Positions 33,116-46,965 of a DNA stretch of 64,000 bases are shown here, piece by piece. The translations under genes were made by a program, and so were the position numbers. This DNA is from Cristatella mucedo. Its lineage: Eukaryota > Bryozoa > Phylactolaemata > Cristatellidae. The notes beneath the pieces were generated by a model. It did no database searches. It was not told the origin of the DNA and saw only the letters and a program-made list of their open reading frames with translations. Positions within the stretch are counted from its first letter, which is position 1; each line of letters opens with the position of its first letter. The stretch lies in contig WPIO01000042.1 in NCBI GenBank assembly GCA_009760855.2, forward strand, positions 1,770,001 through 1,834,000, given 5' to 3'.

Positions 33116-33716
33116 CTCTGAATCAGCAGGCCCCCTCCTCCAACTTCGCTCCAGCTTTGAGCTACGGCGAGCGACAGAGGAGGCTACTGAACGGAAGAAC
33201 GAACGGATTGTCATGAGCGAACAAGTCCTTGAGGCGGAAGTCCGGAGGAGGCGAAATTCTGCACGTTTCGCGCCTGTTACTGCGATTAGGCGGAAGAAGC
33301 TGCAGCAGACGACAGGCAACACCCGCATTTCAACATGAGAAACCAGCCGACATGTCAGCAGGACAGAGAGGATACTTTGACTTAAGCGAGGGGATTCTGC
33401 GACTCAGCTCCTGAGCAGGAAAGCGTGAGAGGTAATACAAGTCCGACTTGCAAACGCTGGCTTCTTTGCTTGTCAGCTAATTTCACGTCTCCGACTCGGC
33501 AACGCGACACCGCGAAAAGGGTTCTCGAGCTCAGCTTCGTCTAGCGTTGACAAGTCTCATTACCGTATCTCGCCCAAAGTCGCAAAACCAGGTCGGTTGA
33601 ATTGGGTTCAAGACGAGCTAGAACTGCAGCAGGTTGGACATAGACCGGGGCTCATCGGCAGACAGCCAGCCCATCGTGGCTAGCCAAAGTATACAGGGCT
33701 GAGCTGGATAGGGGCC

Positions 33717-33718
<2 letters not shown>

Positions 33719-33747
<29 letters not shown>
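33719..33747. repeat. poly(G) run, about 28 bases
   Basis: An uninterrupted G homopolymer on the plus strand, apart from one C near its end. It is G-quadruplex prone, and the true length is uncertain. Confidence 0.9.
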
Positions 33748-34139
33748 GGCGAAGTGCGTTTGACCCCTCCCACTTCGCACCCTACGGCAGGGCAGAGACC
33801 TGTGCTGCCCCCTGATTCCAATGGCCCACGACCTCCAACGACGAAATTATGGCCGACTCCCACATGAGTAACCGCCGAGTTCGTCTTCAATAAACACCGA
33901 CTGTGAGCTACAGTTTTCCTAACTTGCGGGTCTTGACCCCTACCGAGAACGCCTATACGAAAAGGAGCTGCTGAGCCCCTGCAAAAAAATCCTCGAAACA
34001 TGGCTGCCGATGCTGTGGCTGCAAATTCGTCCGTGTAATAAGAGGGTTTTCTACGACGCCGGGCATACAAAAGTCATGCGAAGCGTGTACAAATATCTAT
34101 CAACAACCCAAAATCAAAAACAAACAAAACCCAACATTA

Positions 34140-34216
34140 CACACCATACGAAGTGCCTTGAAATTCGAGATTCAGTTCTCTCATGGCGCTGTACAACTGT
34201 ATCATTATTATAATAT
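34140..34216 (+). repeat. LINE-A-type 3' tail, diverged
   Basis: acgaagtgccttgaaattcgagattcagttctctcatggcgctgtacaactgtatcattatta keeps the loop and the ATT-rich end. The stem arms are eroded. Confidence 0.55.
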
Positions 34217-36062
34217 GCATACGTCACTGTATGGATGCGTGTAGCTTCTCTGACTCGGCGCTCTGAACATGCCGCTCTGAACATGCCGCAGCCGCACATT
34301 CCACAGACCTTCCACCTCTCTTAAGACCACCGAAACAACACCAATAAAACGCCGGCATATCGTCGGTGGTGACGGCTGGCTAGAAGGTTCCAGCAGTTCA
34401 CCTCTCACATCCGAGGAGGGGGGGAGAGGAGGATCGTGATTGACTGGAGCAACAATTAGCCTGCCACAGCTGGAGCTGAGGACGCCCTCCTAGATAGACA
34501 CTGTTCTATTGAGACACCACTGACAGCCCCAGTGCACAGGGCACGTCCGATGTGCTGTCCCTTGAGCCCCCGACTGGCTGAGAGAGAGGCTGCCTGCCAG
34601 CAGCCAACTCTATCCACTGGTTAACCACCCACCCACCCCACACCGGGGCATCTCAGAATCCAGTCAGTCTCGGCAGATGCCCCCCCCTCCCAGCTCGACC
34701 GACGAAGTTAGGCAGTCTGCTGCTGAAAGCCTGTGAGTGCACTGCCTCGACCTTCTATCCTACTACCCTTCCAACCCCCCCCACCCTCTGGGTGATGGCA
34801 GGCCGGCCGGCCAGCCAGCCAAACGGGTTCAGTTCCGATAGCCAGTGCTTCGAGCCTGGGTAAACACATGCCGCTCAGGGGGCTTATTCAGCGCCGGACA
34901 ATGCTCGGCCGCGGCGCCGCCGCCGGATGATTGCTGGCCCGGCCTTGACTGCCAAGGACAGTACTTTTAGCGAAGGCGGAGCTAGAATAGGCTGACAAGG
35001 CGATCAGGTGCTCGGCCCGCCCATTAGACGTCCACCACTCCTCCAGCAGCACCGGGATGCTGCCCGACTGCCGACGCTGCCACTGCCGCCATGCTCGCCA
35101 CCTCGACATTCGTAAGCCTCGGCAGCCTGTCGCCCGGCCGTTGCAGCGGCGGAGGTGCAGACAGCGCTCGCTCTCTGCGGCTTTGAGTGAGAGCAGGCGG
35201 CAAGCTGGCTCGGGTCCGAGCAATCAGCCGAACCGAGGATCTACCTAGTGGGCAACTCGAGGCTCCGACGGATGACCTTGGCAGCTGACAGCTGCCTGCC
35301 GCCTTCCCGGCTAGCGCTGGATGGGACGGCAATTGTGTCTCGCAAACCATCGCCTGAGCCGGCAAAAGCCCTGCCTGCACTGGCGCTTTGGTGAGCATAG
35401 CAACTGGTACCAAGTGGCTGGCCTAGGGTACAGCCAAGCCCTACCACACCAGTGAGAGACCAAAGGGGTGGGGGGGTGGTGGTGGAGAGGCAGCAGTAAA
35501 GACGCAGAAAGAGGAAGGGGGAAAGAAGGAAGAGAGGAAGGGGGAAAGAGTAGAGAGCTGAAGAGACAACGGCGCGGCGGCCAAAGTCTACTTAGTCGGA
35601 AGAAGGGGAGGGTGAAAGTCGGCGACACTTGAGACACTGAGCACGGTACAGCAGCTGCTGCTGCTGCTGCTGCATCACCGGCTGCTGCTCCATAACGAGT
35701 GCAGCTGACTGGTCTTGAGCACCGGAAACGGCTTACGCTTGAAGACAGATGTGCACCATTGCAGACAGACGCACTAGCGGCAAACACAAGCGGCAGCTCG
35801 CTGCAGGTGATAGGACTGGCTCCAGCGGGCGAAGGCTGAACTGCATTTTCCCGAGGTCACGAGGACGAGAATGTCTGCTCGTGTCCAGTAGCCGAGTGCA
35901 GGTGCCTGACGCGATGATGATTTCCTACCCGTCAAGCAGCTACGCAATAGCAAGTGTGATCGTGCTAGCAGCCGCAGTAATCAAACTAGCATGGCATACT
36001 GAACGCTAAGTCAAAAGAGTGAGGATGGGCAGAGAGCTCATTCGCTTGGGACTGGGGGGGGG

Positions 36063-38279
<2,217 letters not shown>

Positions 38280-38650
38280 TGGTCTGTTATGTATGCATGT
38301 ATGAATGCATGTATGCATGCATGTATGTATGCATCTCCGTCTGTAACTCCATAAAGACCATGTGGGTGTTACTCAGGAGAGTTTGCATAGCGCTCTCACA
38401 GCCTAAGCGGCTTTCGGCACGCACTCGGTAGCCAACAGACTACATCTCACGCAACGAAGAGAAAGTGGGAAGCATAGCCGAGTCAGGACAGCAGCTGAGG
38501 TAGTGAGTAGCATGGAAGTAGCAGCTCAGGACCCCTGGAAACGACTAGACGCAGTCGGCAGCAGGAGAGTAGTCGTCGTTGCGTAAAAATCGTGGAAGCG
38601 AGTTCGCAGTCTATGACATGCCGAGAGCTAAAGCTTCCGGTGACGCCTGA
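38280..38650 (-). pseudogene. LINE-B 3' end with (ATGC/ATGT)n tail
   Basis: Antisense 3' end: a tatgcatg/tatgtatg run, ctccgtctgtaactcc, then gtgggtgttac, agcctaagcggctttcgg and cacgcaacgaagagaaagtgggaagcatag. The last parts align with the end of the reverse transcriptase frame at 23865-24335. The 5' part is missing. Confidence 0.75.
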
Positions 38651-38717
38651 ACCTCGTAGCGCGCGGCTAGTGCGACTTGTGGGTGCTGCGGCCGGTGCTG
38701 GACAGGGACGCCGGCAG

Positions 38718-38762
38718 TAGCACGAGCAAGGAGGAGGAGGAGGAGGAGGAGGAGGAGGAGCG
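38718..38762. repeat. (GGA)n trinucleotide repeat
   Basis: Fifteen GGA units with a related copy of the flank (gcaaggaggagg) just downstream. The stretch 38763-39177 is unassigned. Confidence 0.9.
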
Positions 38763-39177
38763 TCAGAGCAAGGAGGAGGAGGAGCCAGCCAGGCAGCGAC
38801 GGGACGGCGAACGCTCTGCGTACCTTATCGCATCGAGTGCGTGTCCATAGCGTAGACGAGTCGATTTGACACTAGCGGAAGTTTACAGACATTCAACACA
38901 GCGGCCATGACGCGTACGCCGACGGCACCCGCCTGCCTAGTGCTCAAATCAGCTCAAATACCAACGCCGAATCCGTCAAATCACCCCTGCCTGCCTATCT
39001 CAAGGCGCCGGCTTTCGTGCGGCCTCGGCCAGAGATTATCGCATGATCGCGAACGATGATTGTCAGCCCATAATTCGGCCAGCTTAGCTGGCGCAGCCGC
39101 TACGCAGCCTCCTCCTTAAACCAGGGCCATCATCGGCCGTAGTAAAAAACACCCAACAGCCAGCTGTGGTAGGTGTC

Positions 39178-39262
39178 AGCAAATGCAAAGCGATAAGAAA
39201 GCGACAGAGTTCTCTGAGGACGCTTTATCAAGTGTTAGAATAATAATACTCATTATTATTAA
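39178..39262 (+). repeat. LINE-A 3' tail
   Basis: tcagcaaatgcaaagcgataagaaagcgacagagttctctgaggacgctttatcaagtgtta then ATT-rich sequence. The stem is retained at the right arm only. The stretch 39263-39892 holds no recognised gene. Confidence 0.65.
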
Positions 39263-39892
39263 TGTTCCGCTTCGCCGCCGCGTCAGGCTCTAACACAAGT
39301 TGCTAGCGAGGATTTTCGCGGCGTCTTCTTCTAAGCTGTCACTGCGGCTGTCTTGATCTCATCTTCCGTGCCAGCAGCGAGCTGGACTTTAAAGCGTCTC
39401 CAGAACCCTCGGCTTTTCAAACGTTCAGGTCATCAGCACTTCCCTTGCCCGGAGACAGACGATCACCTTTAGCCGTAGCACTATCTTAATAGATACCTGC
39501 AATGATCTCACACTGGAACGAGATTAGTACACGCAGCAGAGGGAGGAGCAGACCGCCCCGAACCTCGGCAGAGCAATTATGACTTTATCTTATCGTGCTC
39601 AGTAATGGCATTGCCCCTGCAATCTAGTCTGGTCTGCCTTTAGTTCACATAGTCCGTGGGTTATGATGGACAGCGCCCTGCATTCAACGTCTCGTAGAAT
39701 CGTACACCCACTGGCAGACTGTAGAAACGTAGTGAGCACGTTAAAAACAACGCTAACAAAGTTACTGAGAATCGGAATATAAAGTCCAAAGAATTTGCTT
39801 TCACGACGCGCCGACTCAGCAACCGCCCGCAGCAGCGTGGTCGCAACCGCTCGAAGTCGGTGAAAATTCACGCGTTCACGCGTGCTCGAAGA

Positions 39893-40954
39893 TGGTCGCG
39901 TTCATCGCATTCATCTTAGATCGCGTTCATCTTAGATCGCATTCATCTTAGATCGCATTCATCTTAGATCGCATTCATCTTAGATCGCATTCATCTGGTA
40001 GCTCGCGTTCATCTTAGATCGCATTCATCTTAGATCGCATTCATCTTAGATCGCATTCATCTTAGATCGCATTCATCTGGTAGCTCGCGTTCATCTTAGA
40101 TCGCGTTCATCTTAGATCGCATTCATCTTAGATCGCATTCATCTTAGATCGCATTCATCTGGTAGCTCGCGTTCATCTTAGATCGCGTTCATCTTAGATC
40201 GCATTCATCTTAGATCGCATTCATCTGGTAGCTCGCGTTCATCTTAGATCGCGTTCATCTTAGATCGCATTCATCTTAGATCGCATTCATCTTAGATCGC
40301 ATTCATCTGGTAGCTCGCGTTCATCTTAGATCGCATTCATCTTAGATCGCATTCATCTTAGATCGCATTCATCTTAGATCGCATTCATCTGGTAGCTCGC
40401 GTTCATCTTAGATCGCATTCATCTTAGATCGCATTCATCTTAGATCGCATTCATCTTAGATCGCATTCATCTGGTAGCTCGCGTTCATCTTAGATCGCGT
40501 TCATCTTAGATCGCATTCATCTTAGATCGCATTCATCTTAGATCGCATTCATCTGGTAGCTCGCGTTCATCTTAGATCGCGTTCATCTGGTAGCTCGCGT
40601 TCATCTTAGATCGCATTCATCTTAGATCGCATTCATCTTAGATCGCATTCATCTTAGATCGCATTCATCTTAGATCGCATTCATCTTAGATCGCATTCAT
40701 CTGGTAGCTCGCGTTCATCTGGTAGCTCGCATTCATCTGGTAGCTCGCGTTCATCTTAGATCGCATTCATCTTAGATCGCATTCATCTTAGATCGCATTC
40801 ATCTGGTAGCTCGCGTTCATCTGGTAGCTCGCATTCATCTGGTAGCTCGCGTTCATCTTAGATCGCATTCATCTTAGATCGCATTCATCTTAGATCGCAT
40901 TCATCTGGTAGCTCGCGTTCATCTTAGATCGCGTTCATCGCATTCATCTGGCTG
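39893..40954. repeat. 16/18-bp satellite with higher-order pattern
   Basis: Two unit types alternate: A, GCRTTCATCTTAGATC (16 bp), and B, GCRTTCATCTGGTAGCTC (18 bp). B usually ends a block. The unit after B almost always starts GCG, while later ones start GCA. Blocks of four A plus one B (82 bp) are the commonest; shorter and longer blocks occur, and at 40690-40860 B units follow one another. Both array edges show the same truncated 9-bp unit gcgttcatc next to gcattcatct. The period is not a multiple of 3, so it does not code. Confidence 0.95.
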
Positions 40955-41132
40955 CCAAGTTTATCGGAAGACGACCTGTCACGCAGGTATTACGACACGC
41001 GAGAGGAGAGGCAGTTTCCTCAAGTCGGAAATCTTGCGAAAAGTAGTCGCCATTAAAGCTTAGAGCTTGCGACGTAGACAGTTAGTCCCCTAAATCATCG
41101 AGGATCAGTAGCAGCTCGTGATATATAGTAAT

Positions 41133-41212
41133 ATTCAGCGTTGTGCAAATACAAAAAGAGAGAGTCTGAGTTCTCTGAAGGCGCCATGCACAAATGTATC
41201 ATTATTATAATC
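41133..41212 (+). repeat. LINE-A-type 3' tail, diverged
   Basis: gagagagtctgagttctctgaaggcgccatgcacaaatgtatcattatta retains the loop, the right stem arm and the ATT-rich end. The stretch 41213-41402 is unassigned. Confidence 0.6.
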
Positions 41213-41402
41213 ATTTTCAATACACTAAATATGACCAAAATACTGTTCCTCTTCTGACATGTAGCAAGGCTGAGCTACAGTCACATTACGCATGGTGCAG
41301 ACGTCATCAGTAAGTAGTAGGCTCGTATCAATAGTATTCCAACGACGATACAGCAAAAATGTGTGTCAAAAACAAGGGGAGACAATTTGCTAATTGGGAT
41401 AA

Positions 41403-41463
41403 ATTGCTCAGAGCCGAGGTCATGAAAGCAACCACCTTACCCAGAATGCCATCACGGCTCACC
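41403..41463 (-). mobile_element. SINE-I head, truncated
   Basis: gagccgaggtcatgaaagcaaccaccttacccagaatgccatcacggctcacc is the antisense of the first about 55 bases of SINE-I. It ends exactly where the plus-strand LINE-A fragment begins. Confidence 0.7.
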
Positions 41464-41950
41464 AACTACCACGGCGTACTTCAAATCGGCTGTCATGGCT
41501 AAGGTACCAGACACCTGCATGCTATCATAAGCCAGTTTACCAATACCTCGTAAAAACCTCAAATCCTTTGGAGACCGTGCATTTAGTTCATATGCTCCCA
41601 AAGCCTTGAACTCCTTCCCGACTTGCGTCAGAACGTCCCCTGACTTGACCACATTTAAAAAGAACTTAAAACACACCTATTTAGGACAGCATTTAGCGGG
41701 TCCCTGGGATTCGTCCTTGATGTGCTTATGCGTGCTGACACTGTGCATGCTGCCACTTACCACATTTGCATGCTGACCCTGTGCATGTCACCCCTAAACA
41801 TGTTATTCATGTTGTTTGTTTATCAAGCATGATATTACTCACGATTCAATCGCGTTCACCTTTGCAGCAAATGTAAAACGCCTAGAAAGAGATTGAATTC
41901 TCTGAGGGCGCTTTATCAAATGCATTATTATTGTAATTATTATTGTTATT
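41464..41950 (+). pseudogene. LINE-A 3' end with C-terminal RT remnant
   Basis: ccaatacctcgtaaaaacctcaaatcctttggagaccgtgc encodes the PRTNLKSFGDRAF segment of the reverse transcriptase C-terminus. It is followed by the 3' untranslated part (gtgcttatgcgtgctgacactgtgc) and the complete stem-loop tail with (ATT)n. The 5' part is missing. Confidence 0.8.
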
Positions 41951-42224
41951 TCACAACTCTCGCGTAAAATCGCATTGCCTGGCTTCTCAAGCCGTATTAC
42001 GGGCTTCGCGATTTCAACACACGGAGCCTCAACTTTGGCCTGTGCCAGTGCTACGTTGGTCACCGTATCGCCGTTGACATATTTTTGATTAACCGTAGTA
42101 AGTTCAAGCCTTCTGCCGTCATTAGCACACTCAATATTTTCCAGCCACGTACCAGTCACACCACTACTCTCAGCTGACTGCTGTTATATTTCTAGCTTTT
42201 GCTTCAGACGTTGAACGCACCTCT

Positions 42225-44430
42225 ACATTCACATCATGGTTGATAAACAACATGAATACCATGGTTAGGAGTGATATGCACAGGGTCAGCATGCAGGTGT
42301 GGTTAGGGGCAGCATGCAACAGTGTCAGCACGCATAAGCACATACAGGACGCATCACAGGGACCCAATAAATGCTGTCAAAATAGATACATTTTAAAGTT
42401 CTTTTTAAATGTGGTCAGGTAAGGGGATGTCGTGACGCAAGTCGGAAGTGACTTCCAGGCTTTGGGAGCATGCGAACTAACTGCACGGTCGCCAAGATGT
42501 CATCAATACATGCAGCAAGTGAGTTGAGAGCATTTGACGTGCTGTAGGGCTGGGAGGGATCAAAGCAAAGGTACAACTGAGTGTCATCCGCATGAAAGTG
42601 TAAGCCTAGATTGTGCTTGGCAATCACATCGGCGAGAGGAAGAGTATACACCGTGAAAAGAACTGGACCAAGCACGGAGCCCTGAGGTAACCCTTATTTC
42701 AGAGGTGCCTCGGATGATCTTTGTCCATTCACATCAATTCTCTGGAGTCTTCCACTGAGATAGGACCTGAACCATTGCAGAGCAGTGCCAGTGATGTTCG
42801 GGCGAGATGAGAGGCGCTCAAAAAGGACTTGGTGATCGATAGTATCAAAAGCTGCCAATAGATGAAGCAAAGCAAGCAGAGAAACTCTATCCATGTCTGC
42901 ATTCCTAAGTAAGTCGTTGTACACCCGAAGCAATGCTGACTCTGTGATTAGCTCTAAATCCGCACTGGAACTTACTAGCAAGGTTTGAAGTTTCAATGTA
43001 TGAGTTCAGCTGGTCTGCCACGACTCGTCCCAGTGTCTTTGATAGGCATGGTAGAAGGGAGACTGGGTGGTAGTTGCACAAGTTCTCTTGGTCTAGTGTC
43101 GCTTTCTTGAGCAGTGGTCTGACTAGAGCTTTTTTGAAAGGTGCTGAGACATGACCTGAGGCTAATGAAATATTAATGATGTTAGTTATGCATGGCAACA
43201 GCAGATCGATGCAGCGTAGGAGCAGGACATTGGGAATAGGGTCCAAAGGACTTGTAGTCTTCTTTTATTGGGATGTGAACTTTTGAACCAGGTCTCTAGT
43301 GATCTGCTTGAATGTAGACATTGAGGTGCTGCAAGGAATTAAGGGACAGCATTCTAGGGGGATGCTGCCATCGCAGGGATAGACTCCGTGATCTTGTCTA
43401 TCTTCTGGACAGAGAAGCTAGAGAAGCGATCAGCCAGATCATCACAAGGATCATCAGGAAAGGAGCTAATCTTGGAGCGGTTGAGGAGATGGTTGATCGT
43501 CGACATCAGCATTTTTGGATTGAGCGTCTGTGATTCAACAATGTTTCTATAGAAGCTAGACTTGGCCTTTGCTAGGAGCGATTGGTACGACTTACAGTAG
43601 TCTTCATAAGCCTGTCGATGGACAGTTAGTCCGGATCTTTTGTATGCTTTTCCAAGCTTTCGTTTAGTAGACTTGGCTAGTTTAATGTCTGTGATAAACT
43701 ATAGGCCGTCTGGGCGAGGGCGAACAGTGTGCTTAGTCAGAGGTGCAGACTCGTCGAGCGTGTTAGCTAGTGTCGTGTTGTAGCTATCTACTAAGGATGG
43801 CAGGTTGTAAGGGGGACTGAGCAGCAGAGACGAGGCAGATATTCTCGCACGGACAGCATTGATTTCGATGGTCTTGAGATTTAGCGATTCACATGTGATT
43901 TTAGAAGAGGAGGAGTTCACAAATTGTAGACTGAATGCGATCTGCCTGTGGTCACGTATGCAGGATTTGGTAATACTCGATGATGATAGAGTGCTGCTGT
44001 ATGAGAGAATTTGGTCGAGTGTTTGACCCTTGATGTGAGTAGGGCCATGCACATGAGCCACAAGAGACTATGAGTCAGTCAATGCGCGAAATTAAGTGCT
44101 GAAGGCGTCAGATAAGTTTTCAAAGTGAATGTTGAAATCACCCATAACGAGGAAGGATCGATTTCTTGTACACAGAATAGAAATGAGATCGGATAATTTG
44201 AGATAAAGGAAGATTTGGTACTTGGTGGCGATAGACTACTGCCACCGTCGGTAGCTTGTTTTCGGGTGAAATCAAGACAATCGATTCAAAGACTGCTTCG
44301 AGGGTACTGCAAATGGCTTGAAGTTGAATTTCGAGCGCACGATAGAAGGCAACTCTACCTCTAGTTTTGATTGATCCAGTGGTGTGAAACAATGAGAAAC
44401 CAGTAGGGGTAGCGTCTTTAATTGTCAGAC
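42225..44430 (-). pseudogene. LINE-A, endonuclease to tail, internally deleted
   Basis: Read from 44430 down: an endonuclease remnant (GRVAFYRALEIQLQ, LPTVAVVYRH), then SLVDSYNTTLANTLDESAPL, then reverse transcriptase with FKKALVRPLLKK, PVSLLPCLSKTLGRVVADQL, AFDTIDHQVLFERLSS and [18 protein letters not shown]. The active site reads HADDTQ instead of YADDTQ. At about 42487 the frame jumps from ACIDDI to the C-terminal end, skipping about 620 bp present in the copy at 59.3-60.0 kb. The 3' end lacks the final stem-loop. Several frame breaks make it non-functional. Confidence 0.85.
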
Positions 44431-44514
44431 AGTAATATAAATAATAATGTTATCACATGTGTCACATATTAATTGCTTTTCAGGTTTTATATTTCTGAAT
44501 CGCACTTGGTTTGC

Positions 44515-44680
44515 CCATAACTAGTAAGTTGGTTTTGTCATCATTCAATTTAAGAAAGTTTGCAGCCACCCATGTGCGGATGTCATCAATACATGCAGCA
44601 AGGGAATTGTGAGAATTCGACTTGCTGGAGGGCAGGGAAAGATCTAAGCAGAGGTATAACTGAGTGTCATCTGCGTCTTG
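44515..44680 (-). pseudogene. LINE-A reverse transcriptase fragment
   Basis: Antisense of the [16 protein letters not shown] ... [20 protein letters not shown] segment, bounded on both sides by unrelated sequence. It duplicates part of what is missing or adjacent in the neighbouring copy. Confidence 0.75.
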
Positions 44681-44819
44681 CGTGTAGAGAGTTCGACACG
44701 CTCGAGTACTGCTGGTATTTTCGGTACATCGAGCCGTAGAATAGTTGAAAGCTCTAAATACCTGGTCGATAAGAAACCGTTTCTTGGCAATTATCAGTGA
44801 TGCAAAAATACTAAGCGCA

Positions 44820-46965
44820 CAGAGCGCCCTCGCCCAGATGGTCTATGGTTTACCGTAGACACTAAACTAGCTAGATCTACCAAGCGAAAGCTTGAATACC
44901 CGTAAGCAAGATCAAGACTGACCGTCAATCGACAGGCATACGAGAACTATTGTAAATCGTACCAATCGAAACTAGCAAAAGCCAAGTCTAGATTCTATAA
45001 TAAATCTTTTTGAATTACAGATGCACAATCCAAAAAATGCTGATGCCGACAATCAACCATGTCCATAACCGCTACTTGGTTGGCTCCTTAACAAGTCCTC
45101 TGGACCCTATTTCCACTCAGCCGCTCCTACGAGGCACTAATCTGCTGCTGACATGCCTAACTAACATCTTAAATATGTCATTAGCCTCAGGTCATGTCCC
45201 AGCACGGCTCAAAAAGACAGTAGTCATGCCACTACTCAAGAAAGGAACACAAGACCAAGAGAACTTGAGCAACTTCCGCCCAGTCTCTCTTCTACCGTTC
45301 CCATCAATGACACTGGAACGAGTCGTGGCAGACCAGCTGAACTCACACCTTGAAACTTCAAACCTTGCTGGTAAGTCTCAGTGTGGTTTTAGGACTTATC
45401 ACTCCACAGAATCAGCATTGCTTCGCGTGAACAACGGCCATACCCAGGAATACAGACATGGGTAGAGATTCACTGCTTGTTTTGCTCCATCTATCGGCAG
45501 CTTTTGATATTATGGATCACCAAGTCCTTCTTGAGCGCCTCTCATCTTGCCTAGGCATCACTGGCACTGCTCTGCAATGGTTCAGGTCCTATTTCAGTGG
45601 GAGACTCCAGAGAATTGATGTGAATGGACCAAGATTATCCGAGGTACCTCTGAAATAAGGGGTACCTCAGGGCTCCGTGCTTGGTCCAGTTCTTTTCACA
45701 GTCTATAATAATGATAATAATAATAATAATAATAATAATGCACTTGATAAAGCGCCCTCAGAGAACTCATTCTCTTTCTAGGCGCTTTACATTTGCTGCA
45801 AAGGGAAATGCAATTGAATGGTGAGTAAAATCATACTCTCCCTCTCGCCGATGTGATTGCCTATCACAATCATGGCCTTTAATTGGATGCGGATGACACT
45901 CACTTGAGCCTTTGCTTTGATACCTCCCAGCCCTACAGCACGTCAAATTCTCTAAACCCCCTTGCTGCATGTATTGATGACATCTGCGCATAGATGGCAG
46001 CAAGTATTCCTAAATAGAATGAACTTACTAGTTATGGGCAAGCCAAGTGCGATTCAGAAATTGGAAAGGCTAACGGTCATAATCGGCTCTGTCAGAATAT
46101 CTCCTGTTGAATCTGCACGAAATCAAGATGTCATGTTCTGAAGTGACCTTTCATTAGACGACCACATCAACTCCATAGTGAAGTCTGCCTCCTTTCAGCA
46201 GCATAACATTGCTAACATTCGGGCTTATGCAGACAGGGATACCACATCTGAAGTGGTCCATGCATTTGTGACATCCCGTCTCGACTTCTGTAACTCACTG
46301 CTTGCTGGCCTACCGGCATGTGCAACCAGGTGCTTACAGCTCGTGCAAAACTCTGCAGCTAGGCCCGTCTGTCGTGAGCGTTACAGTTGATCACACCCCT
46401 TCTCGCCGACCTGCAGTTGCTCTCAGTCAAGCAACGAATTGATTTCAAGGTTTTGTCACTCACTTTTAGTTCTCTTCGTTCTTTGGCTCTAGCCTACCTA
46501 TCAGATCTACTTTACGTTTAGGCTAAGCATCGTACCACCCGCTTTTCCGAATCTTATCGTTTACTCATGCCTCGTATGAACCTCAAATCCGTTGGAGACC
46601 GTGCGTTTAGTTCGCATGCTCCCAAAGCCTGGAACTCACTTCCGACTTGCGTCACGAAATCCCCTGATTTGACCACATTTAAAAAGAAACTAAAAACGCA
46701 AATATTTTTCACAGCGTTTAGTGGGTCCCTGTGATGCGTCCTTTATGTGATTATGAGTGCTGACACTGTGCATGCTACCACTACCCATACTTGCCTGCTG
46801 ATCCAGTGCATATCACTCCTAACCATGTTATTCTTGTAGTTTGTGAGCGTGCTACCACTAACCAGTCGATCGTGCTTCTTTTGAAGCAAATGCTAAGTGC
46901 CAAGAAAGATATTGAGTTTTCTGAGGGTGCTTTATCAAATGTATTATTATTATTAAAATCGCAGG
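44820..46965 (+). pseudogene. LINE-A, most of RT to tail, with nested insertion
   Basis: Segments in order: APSPRWSMVYR (pre-RT), PLLKKGTQDQENLSNFRPVS, SMTLERVVADQLNSHLETSN, AFDIMDHQVLLERLSS, then at 45640-45700 [17 protein letters not shown]. After the insertion at 45706-45836 it continues with LADVI, DADDTH, IRAYADRDTTSEVVHAFVTSRLDF and the C-terminal region, and ends with the stem-loop tail and (ATT)n at 46965. Stops and frameshifts abound. Confidence 0.85.
45706..45836 (-). mobile_element. minimal LINE-A 3' fragment nested in a LINE-A RT
   Basis: An (AAT)n run followed by the antisense tail gcgccctcagagaactcattctctttctaggcgc and gctgcaaagggaaatgcaattgaatggtgagtaaaatca interrupts the codons for [10 protein letters not shown]. 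Rejoining the flanks at a shared ata gives an uninterrupted target, as judged from the copy at 59190. It was inserted with hardly any target duplication. Confidence 0.85.

Larger units (their letters stand above)
33116..36062. other. region upstream of the nuclear receptor exon, no gene recognised
   Basis: It should contain 5' exons of the minus-strand gene if they are close. I searched for the zinc-finger pattern CxxC...GKH/FF and found no convincing match. Composition is mixed. A short (CTG)n run lies at 35649-35673 and pyrimidine-rich sequence at 35470-35620. Confidence 0.4.

Noticed and set aside
33121-33328. Upstream extension of the receptor frame with CCSFFRLIAV, faintly like a P-box
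   Set aside because: Spacing and cysteine pattern do not fit a zf-C4 domain; several acceptor-like sites lie downstream, so this part is probably intron.
35749-35830. Plus-strand peptide CTIADRRTSGKHKRQ resembling the start of a nuclear receptor zinc finger (C..CgDr.SGkHyg)
   Set aside because: It lies on the opposite strand to the receptor gene, lacks the second cysteine and everything after GKH, and is not followed by a P-box. Similarity is probably chance.
38280-38340. Independent ATGC/ATGT microsatellite
   Set aside because: It directly continues the 3' end of a LINE-B copy (and similar runs end the copies at 23.8 and 63.1 kb), so it is treated as the LINE tail.
39893-40954. CRISPR-like appearance of short repeats
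   Set aside because: Units are contiguous with no unique spacers, and the genome is animal; it is a satellite array.
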